Below, one piece after another: positions 1 to 8,428 of a stretch of 64,000 nt of DNA. The DNA is from Streptomyces sp. NBC_01198. Lineage in GTDB: Bacteria > Actinomycetota > Actinomycetes > Streptomycetales > Streptomycetaceae. The first letter of the stretch is position 1; the number at the start of each line of letters is the position of its first letter. The notes beneath the pieces are model-generated. The model saw only the letters and a list, made by a program, of their open reading frames with translations, had not been told where the DNA came from and did not search any database. The translations under genes were made by a program, and so were the position numbers. The DNA lies in NCBI RefSeq assembly GCF_036010485.1, contig NZ_CP108568.1, positions 186,001 through 250,000 of the forward strand, written 5' to 3'.

Positions 1-48
1 GGCAGCCTATGCCCGGTCGCAACGCCCGCGGGGCCACCGACGCGCTGG

Positions 49-792
49 TCAGAGGCGGTCTCGGGTCCGGCGCAGCACGAGGGTGACGAAACCGAAGGTG
101 TCGCGGTAGGCGCGCAGCCATTCGGAGCGGCGGGTGCCGGCCGTGGCCAGTACCTCAGGGGCGGCCGGGTGCTCGGGGTGGTCCAGCGCCCAGCCGGCGA
201 GCGTGCCCCAGCAGGCCCATTCGTAGTCGTCCAGCTCCCCGCGGGTGCTGACGTGTCCGAACACCGGCGTCCATCCGTCGGCGACGACGCGGTCCACGGT
301 GGTGGCCAGGTCCGCGAAGTCGCCCAGCACCTCCACCGCATCGGGGGACGGCGTACGGTCCCAGAACCCGTCGCCGACCAGGACGTGCCCGCCGGGGGCC
401 AGGTGGCGCCGGGCCGCGGCGAGGGTCGGGAGCAGCCCGCCGAACGCGTGCGCCGCCCCGACGCTGAGCACCAGGTCGAAGGGCTGGGCGGCGGCGAACC
501 CCGCAGCGTCCTGCTGGTGCAGCACCAGCCGCTGCCCGAGGCCGCGGCCGGTCGCCGCCGCGCGGGCCTGGGACATCGCCTCGTCGGAGACGTCCACGCC
601 CTCGGCGCGCACCCGCGGGCTCATGGCCAGGGCGCGCAGCAGCCATTCGCCGCCGCCGCACCCGAGGTCGAGGACCCGTTCGTCACCGCGGGGCAGTGCC
701 TTCTCCAGCAACAGGCGCACCGACGCATCGTCGAGAGGGGCCTTGATCGGGTGGGTGGCGTGGGCGATCCGGGACAGCTGTTCGTGGTTCAC
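49..792 (-). CDS. class I SAM-dependent methyltransferase
   Basis: A 247-residue protein with the Rossmann methyltransferase motif I VLDLGCGGGEW at residues 40-50 and a motif II-like DLVLSVGAAHAFGG near the middle, so it probably transfers a methyl group from S-adenosylmethionine to a small cytosolic molecule; the substrate cannot be read. The start is a GTG (encoding VNHEQLSR) just upstream of the conserved helix; the reading frame stays open far upstream but that extension overlaps the divergent acetyltransferase gene and looks like GC-rich shadow. It stands alone, facing away from the next gene with a 123-base gap. Family call is firm, function is not. Confidence 0.85.
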   Translation of the reverse strand: MNHEQLSRIAHATHPIKAPLDDASVRLLLEKALPRGDERVLDLGCGGGEWLLRALAMSPRVRAEGVDVSDEAMSQARAAATGRGLGQRLVLHQQDAAGFAAAQPFDLVLSVGAAHAFGGLLPTLAAARRHLAPGGHVLVGDGFWDRTPSPDAVEVLGDFADLATTVDRVVADGWTPVFGHVSTRGELDDYEWACWGTLAGWALDHPEHPAAPEVLATAGTRRSEWLRAYRDTFGFVTLVLRRTRDRL

Positions 793-915
793 CGGCGCAG
801 CCTGCCAACAGCAACGCCCGCGCGCACCTGGTTTTCGCCGGCGCGGGCCGGACGGGCGTGCCCGCGGCAGCGATAACCAGTGGAGACGGGGGTCCGCCGC
901 GGGCATCCTGTCCGC

Positions 916-1404
916 ATGCTGATCAGAGAAGCCACCGCGGCGGACTGGCCCGCCATCTGGCCGTTCTTCCACCGCATCGTCACCGCGGGCGAGACCTTCA
1001 CCTACCCCGCGGACCTGACCGAGGACCAGGGTCGCGAGTGGTGGCTGCTGCCGGCACCGCACCGTACGGTCGTCGCGGTGGACGAGGCGGGTACGGTGCT
1101 GGGCACGGCGAAGATGAACCGCAACCACATGGGCAACGGCTCGCACATCGCGAGCGCCAGCTACATGGTCGACCCGGCGCACTCCGGGCAGGGCGTGGGA
1201 CGGGCGCTGTGCGCGTACTCGGTGGACTGGGCGCGGGCGGCGGGATACCGCGCCATGCAGTTCAACGCGGTCGTGGAGTCGAACGTGCACGCCGTGCGGC
1301 TCTACCGGTCGCTCGGCTTCGAGGTGATCGGCACCCTGCCGGAGGGTTTCCGGCATCCCGGACTGGGCTATGTGGGACTGCACATCATGCATCTCGCACT
1401 CTGA
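916..1404 (+). CDS. GNAT family N-acetyltransferase
   Basis: A 162-residue single-domain GNAT protein. The acetyl-CoA pyrophosphate-binding loop is SGQGVGRAL around residues 90-98, preceded by the ASYMVDP strand and followed by the VESNVHAVRLYRSLGFE helix-strand typical of small actinomycete acetyltransferases. It should acetylate an amine using acetyl-CoA in the cytosol; the acceptor is unknown. I chose the ATG that gives MLIREATAADW, because GNAT domains usually begin with this beta strand; an in-frame ATG 36 bases upstream would add an unlikely leader. Divergent from the methyltransferase. Confidence 0.87.
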   Translation: MLIREATAADWPAIWPFFHRIVTAGETFTYPADLTEDQGREWWLLPAPHRTVVAVDEAGTVLGTAKMNRNHMGNGSHIASASYMVDPAHSGQGVGRALCAYSVDWARAAGYRAMQFNAVVESNVHAVRLYRSLGFEVIGTLPEGFRHPGLGYVGLHIMHLAL

Positions 1405-1530
1405 GCCGGTGCGCGGACCCGCATCGTGGACGTCCCGGAGAGCCTGCCGTACGGGCAGGAGATCCACGACACGTACTGCCTGCCGAGCCAGGCGCAGGGA
1501 GAACGCCGCTGGCCACGTCATAGTGGGCGC

Positions 1531-1956
1531 ATGGACGCAGACGACGGGGAGGTTCTGGGCCGGGTACGCGTGGCGGCCAGGCTTCCGGCCCAGGACCTGG
1601 AGCGTGCACGGCGCTTCTACTCGGAGCGGCTGGGCCTCGATCCCGTGGACGAACGGCCCGGCGGGCTGCTGTACCGCTGTGAGGGCGCCGACTTCGTGCT
1701 GTTCCAGTCGACGGGGACCTCGCCCGGCACCTTCACCCAGATGGCGTTGGAGGTCGCCGACATCGAGGCGGCCGTCGCCGCGCTCAAGCGGCGCGGCGTG
1801 GTCTTCGAGGAGGTCGACGCGCCCGGCTTCCGCACGGAGGGCGGCATCGCCGAGATCGAGGGGAACTACCCCAGCAAGGGTGCGCGCGGTGAGCGCGGCG
1901 CCTGGTTCCGCGACAGCGAGGGGAATCTGCTCGGCATCGGCGAGCCGGTCTTCTGA
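1531..1956 (+). CDS. VOC (glyoxalase/bleomycin resistance) family protein
   Basis: A 141-residue single VOC domain. It opens with the usual beta strand RVAARLPAQDLERARRFYSERLG and ends with the metal-ligand-like strand GAWFRDSEGNLLGIGE. Members are metal-dependent lyases, dioxygenases or sequestration proteins; which one is not visible. The start is the ATG giving MDADDGE; the frame is open upstream but without VOC homology. A tandem arrangement with the acetyltransferase (126-base gap) does not prove an operon. Confidence 0.82.
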   Translation: MDADDGEVLGRVRVAARLPAQDLERARRFYSERLGLDPVDERPGGLLYRCEGADFVLFQSTGTSPGTFTQMALEVADIEAAVAALKRRGVVFEEVDAPGFRTEGGIAEIEGNYPSKGARGERGAWFRDSEGNLLGIGEPVF

Positions 1957-2042
1957 CGGCCCGCGACCGGGCGGCTGAATCTCTGCGGATCACCTGGAAC
2001 GGCGCCACGGACACGGCACCGGCGGGCGCGTAGGGTCGGCGC

Positions 2043-2675
2043 ATGCTGGTGTGGATCAACGGACCGTTCGGCGGCGGCAAGACCGCGACCGCCTTCGAGC
2101 TGGCCCGGCGGCTGGACGGCAGCGTGGTGTGCGACCCGGAACACGTCGGCTTCGGCCTGCACCGGACGCTGCCGCCGGCGCTGCGCAGCGACTTCCAGGA
2201 TCTGCGGGCGTGGCGGGAAGGCGTATACGAGGTGCTTGACCTCGCCGCGAGCGGGCATCGGGGGACGGTGATCGTGCCGATGACCGTGGTCGAGCCGGTG
2301 TACTTCCGGGAGACCGTGGGCCGGCTGCGAGAACGCGGGCATGATGTGCGGCACTTCGCGTTGCTCGCCGAGCGCTCGACGGTCGTGAAGCGGCTGCGGG
2401 AGCGGGGTGTCGGGCACCTCGTGCAGGCCGTCGCGGGGAAGGACGCGCCCCTGCGGCGGGAGAGCTTCGCCGTCGGCAAGCTGGACCTGTGCCTGGAGCG
2501 GCTGGCCGGGCCGGAATTCGCCGAGCAGGTGTGGACCGACCGGCTCGGCGTCCCCGGCGTGGCCGACCACATCGCCGCCTCGACCGGCCTGCGCCTCGCC
2601 CCGAACACCGACGGCGCCCTGCGAGGGCGGCTGCGCCGGGCGTGGATCAGCGCGAAGCACATCCGCCTGCGCTGA
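2043..2675 (+). CDS. P-loop ATP-binding protein, TmrB-like
   Basis: A 210-residue nucleotide-binding protein with a Walker A motif GPFGGGKT at residues 7-14 directly after the first beta strand MLVWIN. Length, the INGPFGGGKT opening and the later FALLAERSTVVKRLRERG segment resemble TmrB-type proteins, a P-loop group that includes a tunicamycin resistance determinant, and more loosely small AAA/zeta-type kinases. It could phosphorylate or sequester a small molecule, but resistance is only an inference. Start ATG lies close to the fold's first strand. A strong hairpin follows the gene. Confidence 0.78.
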   Translation: MLVWINGPFGGGKTATAFELARRLDGSVVCDPEHVGFGLHRTLPPALRSDFQDLRAWREGVYEVLDLAASGHRGTVIVPMTVVEPVYFRETVGRLRERGHDVRHFALLAERSTVVKRLRERGVGHLVQAVAGKDAPLRRESFAVGKLDLCLERLAGPEFAEQVWTDRLGVPGVADHIAASTGLRLAPNTDGALRGRLRRAWISAKHIRLR

Positions 2676-2866
2676 CCGGCGCGGCCGGGAGGCAGCAGCA
2701 AGAAGCAGGAGAGTGCCCCCGGCGTGGGTGGATGGGGCTGGTCGAAGGCACTGTCCACCGCAGCTGCAGGAAACACTCTCCAGGCCGACGACGCTACTCA
2801 CGCCGCACCGGGACGCGGTGGCGAACCGCCGCCGCACTCCGAGGATCACCCGATCCAGCGAAGAGC

Positions 2867-2896
2867 GGGCCGCGCCCCCTCGCGGGGGCGCGGCCC
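2867..2896. terminator. bidirectional terminator hairpin
   Basis: A perfect 13-base stem GGGCCGCGCCCCC / GGGGGCGCGGCCC with a 4-base TCGC loop lies between the ends of two convergent genes (2675 on plus, 2921 on minus). There is no U tract, as usual in Streptomyces; it could stop transcription from both sides. Confidence 0.75.
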
Positions 2897-2920
2897 GAAG
2901 TGTGCGGAAGGAGTCCCGCG

Positions 2921-3172
2921 TCAGCCGGCGTTACGGCCGTAGCGCTGGCGGAAGCGCTCGACCCGGCCCGCGGTGTCCAGCTCGCGTGCCTTGCCCGTGT
3001 AGAACGGGTGGCTGGCCGAGGAGATCTCCACGTCGATGACGGGGTAGGTGTTGCCGTCCGTCCAGACGACGCTGCGGTCCGACGTCGCGGTGGAGCGGGT
3101 CAGGAAGGCGAAGTCGCCGGCCTTGTCGCGGTAGACCACCGGGCGGGACGTGGGGTGGATGTCGTGCTTCAT
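2921..3172 (-). CDS. rpmE2: 50S ribosomal protein L31 type B, cysteine-free
   Basis: An 83-residue L31 ([19 protein letters not shown]...[14 protein letters not shown]...RFRQRYGR). It contains no cysteine, so it is the zinc-independent C-minus paralogue that replaces the zinc-binding L31 on the large subunit under zinc limitation. The start ATG is preceded by AAAGGACC. It sits 59 bases downstream of an equally cysteine-free L33 on the same strand, a pairing that in Streptomyces is usually under the zinc repressor Zur. I did not find a convincing Zur box upstream of the pair. Confidence 0.93.
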   Translation of the reverse strand: MKHDIHPTSRPVVYRDKAGDFAFLTRSTATSDRSVVWTDGNTYPVIDVEISSASHPFYTGKARELDTAGRVERFRQRYGRNAG

Positions 3173-3231
3173 GGAGGTCCTTTCGTGGTGGTGGGCGCGG
3201 GGACCGGCGTGCTGTGCCGTGCGGCCGGGCG

Positions 3232-3396
3232 TCAGCGCTCTTCGCGGAAGAGCACGTGCCGGCGGGCGACGGGGTCGTACTTGAGCAGCGTCAGCCGGTC
3301 GGGGTCGTTGCGCCGGTTCTTGCGGGTCACGTAGGTGTGACCGGTGCCGGCGGTGGAGCGGAGCTTCACGACGGGGCGAAGTTCGCTGCGGGCCAT
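3232..3396 (-). CDS. rpmG: 50S ribosomal protein L33, cysteine-free paralogue
   Basis: A 54-residue L33 ([19 protein letters not shown]...[12 protein letters not shown]...[10 protein letters not shown]). No cysteines are present, so the zinc ribbon of canonical L33 is lost and this is the zinc-independent form. The start is the ATG of MARSEL, preceded by AAAGAGGTGG; an ATG 21 bases further upstream would add an unusual MTERGGS leader. It is the first gene of a two-gene unit with L31, consistent with coordinated replacement of both proteins to release zinc from ribosomes. Confidence 0.93.
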   Translation of the reverse strand: MARSELRPVVKLRSTAGTGHTYVTRKNRRNDPDRLTLLKYDPVARRHVLFREER

Positions 3397-3559
3397 GGAT
3401 CCACCTCTTTCCGTCATCGTTCTGGGTTCCTTCTCCGTCCGCCGTGGTCAACGCTCCTGGCCGGCTCCGCATTCCCCTGCCCGGCCGACAAACAGCACGG
3501 TCGTCCGGTCAGTCGCGTAGGCTGGGCGCAGCGGACCTGTGACGCACTGGAGGCTTCCC

Positions 3560-4219
3560 ATGACGACGACCGGCAGGGCGGGCACCCGTACCGACGGCCG
3601 GGTCGCGCGGGGTGACGAGACGCGGCGGCTGGTGCTGGCGCGGGCCGTCTCGGTCGCCTCGGTCGACGGCCTCGACGGGCTGACGGTCGGGCGGCTCGCG
3701 GCCGACCTGGGGCTCAGCAAGAGCGGGGTCTTCGCGCTGTTCGGGTCGAAGGAGGACCTGCAGCTGGCCACCGTGCGCGCGGCCATCGGGATCTTCCTCG
3801 AACACGTCGTCCACCCGGTCCACGAGCTGCCGCACGGCATGGACCGGCTGTGGCGGCTGTGCTCCGGCTGGCTGGTGTATTCGCAGGCCAGGGTCTTCCC
3901 GGGGGGCTGCTTCTTCTCCTCGGCCGCCGCCGAGTACGACGCGCGTCCGGGGCGACTGCACGACACCGTCGCGGCGACGCGCAAGAACTGGTCCTCCCTG
4001 CTGGAGCAGACCCTCCGGGAGGCCCAGCAGGTGGGCGAGGCACGGCGGGACCTCGACAGGCGGCAGCTGGTCTTCGAGATCTGCGCGCTGCTGGAGCTGG
4101 CCAACGGGGAGTCGGTGCTGCACGGGGACGACACCGGCTACCGCATGGCGGCCGACGGCATCCTGAGCCGGCTGCGGGACGCGGCGACCGATCCGTCGCT
4201 GCTGCCGGCCGCCGGCTGA
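3560..4219 (+). CDS. TetR family transcriptional regulator
   Basis: A 219-residue one-component regulator. The DNA-binding helix-turn-helix is at about residues 41-67 (LTVGRLAADLGLSKSGVFALFG), followed by an all-helical ligand domain with the FPGGCFFSSAAAEYDARPG segment found in many actinomycete TetR proteins. The ATG is preceded by CTGGAGG at a good distance, which decides between it and an upstream ATG giving MTHWRLP. It is divergent from the L33/L31 pair; its target could be itself or those genes, but nothing seen decides this. Confidence 0.88.
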   Translation: MTTTGRAGTRTDGRVARGDETRRLVLARAVSVASVDGLDGLTVGRLAADLGLSKSGVFALFGSKEDLQLATVRAAIGIFLEHVVHPVHELPHGMDRLWRLCSGWLVYSQARVFPGGCFFSSAAAEYDARPGRLHDTVAATRKNWSSLLEQTLREAQQVGEARRDLDRRQLVFEICALLELANGESVLHGDDTGYRMAADGILSRLRDAATDPSLLPAAG

Positions 4220-4350
4220 CCTCACGTCCGCCCGGCGCCGTCCGGGGGCTCTGCGGGAAGCAGCGGCCGAACTTTCGGCACGACCGTTCGCTCGGTTGAG
4301 GCCGCCCGGGCAGGCTGTCGCGCCGCATGGCGGGGTGTGCCGGACACGTC

Positions 4351-5184
4351 CTAGCGGGCGAACACCGTGAACAGGCCGCCGTCCGGGTCGCGCAGATCGG
4401 CCCACGGTCCGGTCGGGCCTTTACCGCTGGCGAGCACCGCGGCGCCCAGCTCGCGGGCGGCCTCGATCCGCGCCGGCACGTCGTCGACCGCGAAGTGGAC
4501 GGCCCAGTGCGGGCGGATCGTCGGATCGGGCGCCGCCTCGACCGCGCCGGAGGAGATCCTGGCCACCACCTCGCCGCGGTTGTGGACGACGACCTCGGCG
4601 CGCTCGTACTCGTAGGCCACGCTGCAGCAGCCGTCGTCCTCGTCGGCCCACTGCAGGACACCGCCGTAGAAGATGGCCGACTCGAAGGCGTCCCTGGTGC
4701 GCAGGCGTACCACGACCGGGCCGCGGTCGTGCCAGGACTGCCAGCCGCCGGGCAGCAGGCCGTCCCACACGCCGAAGACCGCGCCGTCCCGGTCGGCGGC
4801 GAGCGCGGCGCGGCCGGAGGCGAAGGACACCGGGCCGAGCGCCACGGTGGCGCTGCGCTCCCTGATCCTGGCGGTCGCCTCGTCGGCCTGGGTGACCGCG
4901 AAGAACGGTGTCCACACCACCGCGACCTGCATGTCGCCGGCGACCGCGCCGATGGTGGCGATGGGCCGGCCGTCGGTCTCCGCGACGGCGAACCGCTCAC
5001 CGAGCGTCGTCGAGCGGAACTCCCAGCCGAGGACGGTGCCGTAGAACTTCTCGGCGGCGGCAAGATCCCGCGCGGTCAGGCTGACCCAGCAGGGGGCACC
5101 GCGCGCCACGTCCGCGCCGCCGCGGGACGGGTCCGTCCCGCCGGCCGCGTGCTGGTCCCTCTGCGCCGGCTGCCGCCCGGTCAT
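4351..5184 (-). CDS. two-domain VOC family protein
   Basis: A 277-residue protein with two tandem VOC domains, about residues 30-145 (CWVSLTARDLAAAEKFYGTVLGWEF...) and 155-277 (ending DPDGGLFTVFAR). This tandem form is common in actinomycetes and is often annotated as glyoxalase or hydroxylase; the reaction is unknown. The second domain carries a CC pair and an acidic DEDD stretch at its start. First residues up to about 28 are low-complexity, so a later start is possible. It is followed on the same strand, upstream, by the GH16-like gene. Confidence 0.82.
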   Translation of the reverse strand: MTGRQPAQRDQHAAGGTDPSRGGADVARGAPCWVSLTARDLAAAEKFYGTVLGWEFRSTTLGERFAVAETDGRPIATIGAVAGDMQVAVVWTPFFAVTQADEATARIRERSATVALGPVSFASGRAALAADRDGAVFGVWDGLLPGGWQSWHDRGPVVVRLRTRDAFESAIFYGGVLQWADEDDGCCSVAYEYERAEVVVHNRGEVVARISSGAVEAAPDPTIRPHWAVHFAVDDVPARIEAARELGAAVLASGKGPTGPWADLRDPDGGLFTVFAR

Positions 5185-5277
5185 CGCACCGACTCCGATT
5201 CATCCGATTCATGCCCATGGGAGAGAGCCCCTGGTGCCCAGAGGTCACTCTGGCGCACATGCCCCGTCCGCGCGCGA

Positions 5278-6003
5278 TCATGCCGGACGATCCGGATCTC
5301 CTCTGCCACTGCCTCCGGCGGCGCGGCGCACGGTCAGGGCGGTGCACTGCCAGTGCAGCTCGTCGGTGCCGGGACGCGGCGCCAGATGGCCGTACTGCCC
5401 GGCCGAGACACTGATGCAGACCACCGGCCAGGCCCGCCAGCGCGGGCCGACGCCCAGGTGGTCGGCGAAGAGCAGCCGGCCGTCGACGTACCACGCGACG
5501 CTGGTGGTGCCGAAGACCACCCGCAGGACGAACGGGCGCCCCGCGGTGACGGCGTCCTCGGCGTAGTGGGCGGCCGGGCGGACGTGGTTGGTCAGCTCCA
5601 GCAGGCCGGGGTTGGTGGGGTGGTACTCGAAGGCGTCCACCTCGCCGTGCCCGGGCTGCGGGCGGCTGCCGGAGTCGCGCCCCCAGGTCCACAGCGCGGG
5701 CCAGGCGCCCTGCACGTCGTGGACGACGCAGGTCGCGGTCAGCTCGTCGTCCGGCAGCAGTTCGAAGCCGCCGGGGGCGTATTCGGTGGAGACCAGCGCG
5801 GTGTGCCAGCTTCCGCCGCGCGCCCGGCGGGCGGTGAAGACCCCGTCGGCGGTGGGGCCGTAGCCGGGGCCGATCACGTCGAGCTTGTTGTCGCCGGGGT
5901 TCCGACCGTCCTCGGGATAGGCGGAGGTGCGGCCGACCGCCCAGGCGGTGCGGTCGCTGAAGGGCGCGTCGAAGACCACCGGTGCGGTGGGGCGGTCGCT
6001 CAT
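5278..6003 (-). CDS. GH16-like beta-glucanase fold protein
   Basis: A 241-residue jelly-roll protein. The segment WPALWTWGRD...GHGEVDAFEYHP holds EVDAFE at residues 121-126, matching the GH16 catalytic signature E-x-D-x-x-E, with nucleophile and acid/base both present. The strand FVLRVVFGTTSVAWYVDGRLLF fits the fold. There is no signal peptide, which is unusual for a GH16 enzyme acting on polysaccharide, so it may act on an intracellular or imported glycan, or be exported another way. The chosen ATG (MSDRPTAP) is preceded by GGGAGCC; an upstream ATG would add 13 residues. Confidence 0.72.
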   Translation of the reverse strand: MSDRPTAPVVFDAPFSDRTAWAVGRTSAYPEDGRNPGDNKLDVIGPGYGPTADGVFTARRARGGSWHTALVSTEYAPGGFELLPDDELTATCVVHDVQGAWPALWTWGRDSGSRPQPGHGEVDAFEYHPTNPGLLELTNHVRPAAHYAEDAVTAGRPFVLRVVFGTTSVAWYVDGRLLFADHLGVGPRWRAWPVVCISVSAGQYGHLAPRPGTDELHWQCTALTVRRAAGGSGRGDPDRPA

Positions 6004-6150
6004 GGGTGGCTCCCTGCTGACGGCCGGAATGACCCCATTCAATCCGGTTCGGCCGCATCAGCGGAAGCAGCGTGCGGGAGCGTCCGCCCGGCGCGCACTC
6101 CTGGCCGCACGCCGCTTCGGCGCAGCAGTCCGGCGCCCGTAGGCATGCGG

Positions 6151-6189
6151 ATTTGCCCGAGGGGCAAATTCTTTGCCTCTCAGGCACAA
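6151..6189 (+). promoter_or_regulatory. twin inverted-repeat operator before the XRE-cupin gene
   Basis: Two palindromes of the same design lie 20 bases apart centre to centre: ATTTGCCC-GAG-GGGCAAAT (perfect, 6151-6169) and TTTGCCT-CTC-AGGCACA (one mismatch, 6172-6188). They end 19 bases before the regulator's ATG, so occupancy should block its transcription. Two-turn spacing suggests two dimers on one face of the DNA. Confidence 0.7.
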
Positions 6190-6207
6190 CTGCTGTTCCA
6201 TGGACTC

Positions 6208-6879
6208 ATGGCAGACACCGATCACCAGCCGACCGCGACCCCCGGTGACGACCTCGTCCTCGCCCCGCGGCTGCGGGACCTGCGGCAGGCGGCCGGGCTC
6301 ACGCTGGAGAGCGCGGCGAACCGGGTCGGCCTGTCCGCGGCGCATCTGTCGCGGCTGGAGTCCGGACTGCGTCAGCCCTCGCTCCCGGTGCTGCTCGGGC
6401 TCGCCCGGATGTACGGGACCACGGTCTCGGACCTGCTCGGCGAGACCACGGGCGAACCCGACCCCATCGTACGCGGCGCCGACGCCGCCGCGGTGCCGGC
6501 CGGCGGATGGACCTACTGGCGGGCCGGCGGCAACGGGCGCGCCATGCAGGCGCTGCGGCTGCACATCCCCGCCGGGACGCAGCGCGCGCTGGTGCGGGTG
6601 CACGCCGGCGAGGAGTGGCTGTACGTCACCGGCGGCACGCTCGACCTGACGCTCGGCGAGCGCACACACACCCTCGCCCCCGGCGACTCCGCGCACTTCG
6701 ACTCGCTGGTGCCGCACCGGCTCGCCGCCGGCGGCGGCTCGGGCGCCGACGTGCTGTTCCTGCACACCCTGATGCAGAGCGAGACGTCCGCACTGTGCAT
6801 CGGCGAGCCGTCCTCCCGCACCACCGCCGCGCTCCCCGCGGCGCACCGTACCGTCACCCCACGAGGAGACCGGACATGA
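6208..6879 (+). CDS. XRE family regulator with cupin sensor domain
   Basis: A 223-residue repressor-type protein with an N-terminal XRE helix-turn-helix (about residues 22-76, LRDLRQAAGLTLESAANRVGLSAAHLSRLESG) and a C-terminal cupin barrel (about 105-190, including HAGEEWLYVTGG and PGDSAHFDSLVPHRL). XRE-cupin proteins usually sense a small metabolite and control its catabolism or efflux. The start ATG lies right after a twin operator, implying autoregulation. Its stop overlaps the ATG of the next small gene (ATGA), and an M20 hydrolase follows, so the three likely form one unit. Confidence 0.87.
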   Translation: MADTDHQPTATPGDDLVLAPRLRDLRQAAGLTLESAANRVGLSAAHLSRLESGLRQPSLPVLLGLARMYGTTVSDLLGETTGEPDPIVRGADAAAVPAGGWTYWRAGGNGRAMQALRLHIPAGTQRALVRVHAGEEWLYVTGGTLDLTLGERTHTLAPGDSAHFDSLVPHRLAAGGGSGADVLFLHTLMQSETSALCIGEPSSRTTAALPAAHRTVTPRGDRT

Positions 6880-7058
6880 CCACCGACAGCACCCCGCACG
6901 ACCCCCGCCCGCTCCCCCCGGTCGTCGTCCCCACCACCAACGGCAGCGAGAAGCGCAAGCAGCGCGGGGTGATCACCCGGGTGCTCGTCTACGTGGTGGT
7001 CGCCCATCTGCTGGCCGCCTACCTCTACTTCCTCTTCGACGTCGCCGCCAAGCACTGA
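6876..7058 (+). CDS. small single-pass membrane protein (DUF6126-like)
   Basis: A 60-residue protein with a proline-rich N terminus, a basic stretch EKRKQRG at residues 25-31, and one hydrophobic helix at about 34-55 (TRVLVYVVVAHLLAAYLYFLF) ending DVAAKH. The ATG overlaps the stop of the XRE-cupin gene by ATGA. From memory this matches a small uncharacterised actinomycete family, DUF6126, found beside XRE regulators; I cannot check that here. It may anchor or regulate the neighbouring hydrolase or a transporter. No enzyme motif is visible. Confidence 0.75.
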   Translation: MTTDSTPHDPRPLPPVVVPTTNGSEKRKQRGVITRVLVYVVVAHLLAAYLYFLFDVAAKH

Positions 7059-7153
7059 CCTGCCCGCGCCCGGCGCCCGCCCGGCACCGGCGTGGTCGAA
7101 TGGGCCGCACCCGGTCCCGGCCGGACCGGCACGGCACAGTGGAAGGTGACCCG

Positions 7154-8401
7154 ATGGCGCTGCCCGACGACGCGTGGCCGACCGAGCTCCTGCCGGGACT
7201 CGAATCGCTGTACGAGGGTCTGCACCGGCATCCAGAACTGTCGGGACACGAGCACCGCACCGCCGCGAAGGCCGCGGAGGCGCTGACCGTCGCCGGCTAC
7301 GAGGTGACGCAGGACGTCGGCGGCACCGGGGTGGTCGGGGTGCTGCGCAACGGCGACGGTCCCGTGGTGATGCTGCGGGCCGACATGGACGCGCTGCCGG
7401 TGCGCGAGGACACCGGGCTGCCGTACGCGTCCGAGGTGTACGCGCCCGGTCCGGACGGCGCGAGCGTGCCGGTCGCGCACGCCTGCGGGCACGACATGCA
7501 CGTGGCCTGCCTGGCCGGGGCGACGGCGCTGCTCGCCCGGCTGCGGGCGCACTGGTCGGGCACCGTGCTGGCGGTCTTCCAGCCCGCCGAGGAGCTGGTC
7601 GCGGGCGCCCGCGCGATGATCGAGGACGGGCTCTTCGAGCGGTTCCCGCGGCCCGACGTCGTGCTCGGCCAGCACGTCGGGCCGTTGCCGGCCGGCATGA
7701 TCGGGTACCGCGAGGGCACGGTGATGGCCGCGGCCGACTTCGCCGACGTGGAGCTCTTCGGCCGCGGCGGCCACGGCTCGCGCCCCGAGGCGACCGTCGA
7801 CCCGGTGCTGCTCGCCGCGTCGGTGGTCGTGCGCCTGCAGGGCATCGTGGCGCGGGAGGTGCCGCCGGCCGAGACCGCGGTGGTGACGGTGGGCCGGCTG
7901 CAGGCCGGGGCGAAGGAGAACATCATCCCGGACACCGCCCAGCTGGGCATCAGCGTGCGCTCGTACACCCCGCAGGTGCGGCGGCTGGTGATCGACGCGG
8001 TCGAGCGGATCGTCAACGGCGAGGCGGCGGTGAGCGGTTCGCCCAGGCCGCCGGTGATCAGCTGGAAGCCGGCCGCGCCGGTGCTGGTCAGTGACGTGGA
8101 CGCGACCCGGGCGGTGATCGCCGACCTGGCCGGGCACTTCGGGCAGGAGCGGATGCTGCCCCTGCCGCCGATCGCGGCGAGCGAGGACGTCGGCCTGTTC
8201 GGCGAGGCGGCGGGGGTGCCGACGGTCTTCTGGTTCTGGGGCGGCCTGGACGCCGCGACCGTGGTGACGGCCTTCGAGGAGGGCCGCCACGACCAGCTGC
8301 CCAGCAACCACTCCCCCGACTTCGCACCCGTGGTCCAGCCCACCCTGACCACCGGCGTGGAGGCCCTGACCGTCGCGGCACTGGGCAGGTTCGGCGGCTG
8401 A
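7154..8401 (+). CDS. M20 family amidohydrolase/peptidase
   Basis: A 415-residue metal-dependent hydrolase of the AmhX/HipO branch (N-acyl amino acid or indole-acetyl amidohydrolase type). Metal-ligand motifs are RADMDALP near residue 78, HACGHDMH at 109-116, QPAEE near 144, and the late histidine in NHSPDF; the dimerisation insert contains GRGGHGSRPE. It would deacylate an N-acyl amino acid or dipeptide in the cytosol. The ATG is preceded by GGAAGGTGACCCG. Position after the XRE-cupin regulator suggests the cupin senses its substrate or product. Confidence 0.88.
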   Translation: MALPDDAWPTELLPGLESLYEGLHRHPELSGHEHRTAAKAAEALTVAGYEVTQDVGGTGVVGVLRNGDGPVVMLRADMDALPVREDTGLPYASEVYAPGPDGASVPVAHACGHDMHVACLAGATALLARLRAHWSGTVLAVFQPAEELVAGARAMIEDGLFERFPRPDVVLGQHVGPLPAGMIGYREGTVMAAADFADVELFGRGGHGSRPEATVDPVLLAASVVVRLQGIVAREVPPAETAVVTVGRLQAGAKENIIPDTAQLGISVRSYTPQVRRLVIDAVERIVNGEAAVSGSPRPPVISWKPAAPVLVSDVDATRAVIADLAGHFGQERMLPLPPIAASEDVGLFGEAAGVPTVFWFWGGLDAATVVTAFEEGRHDQLPSNHSPDFAPVVQPTLTTGVEALTVAALGRFGG

Positions 8402-8428
8402 GCCGGCGCGGCGCCGGTGGCGGGGCGG

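Noticed and set aside
49..1521. A very long open frame (490 codons) running from the acetyltransferase region through the methyltransferase.
   Set aside because: Only the last 247 codons have protein-like composition and methyltransferase motifs; the rest is GC-shadow opposite the acetyltransferase.
3397..3559. Possible Zur box before the L33/L31 pair.
   Set aside because: The only candidates around 3410-3425 are not palindromic enough to call.
8401..8418. CCGGCGC-G-GCGCCGG palindrome between the M20 and epimerase genes.
   Set aside because: Too short a loop and too low complexity compared with the clear terminators elsewhere.
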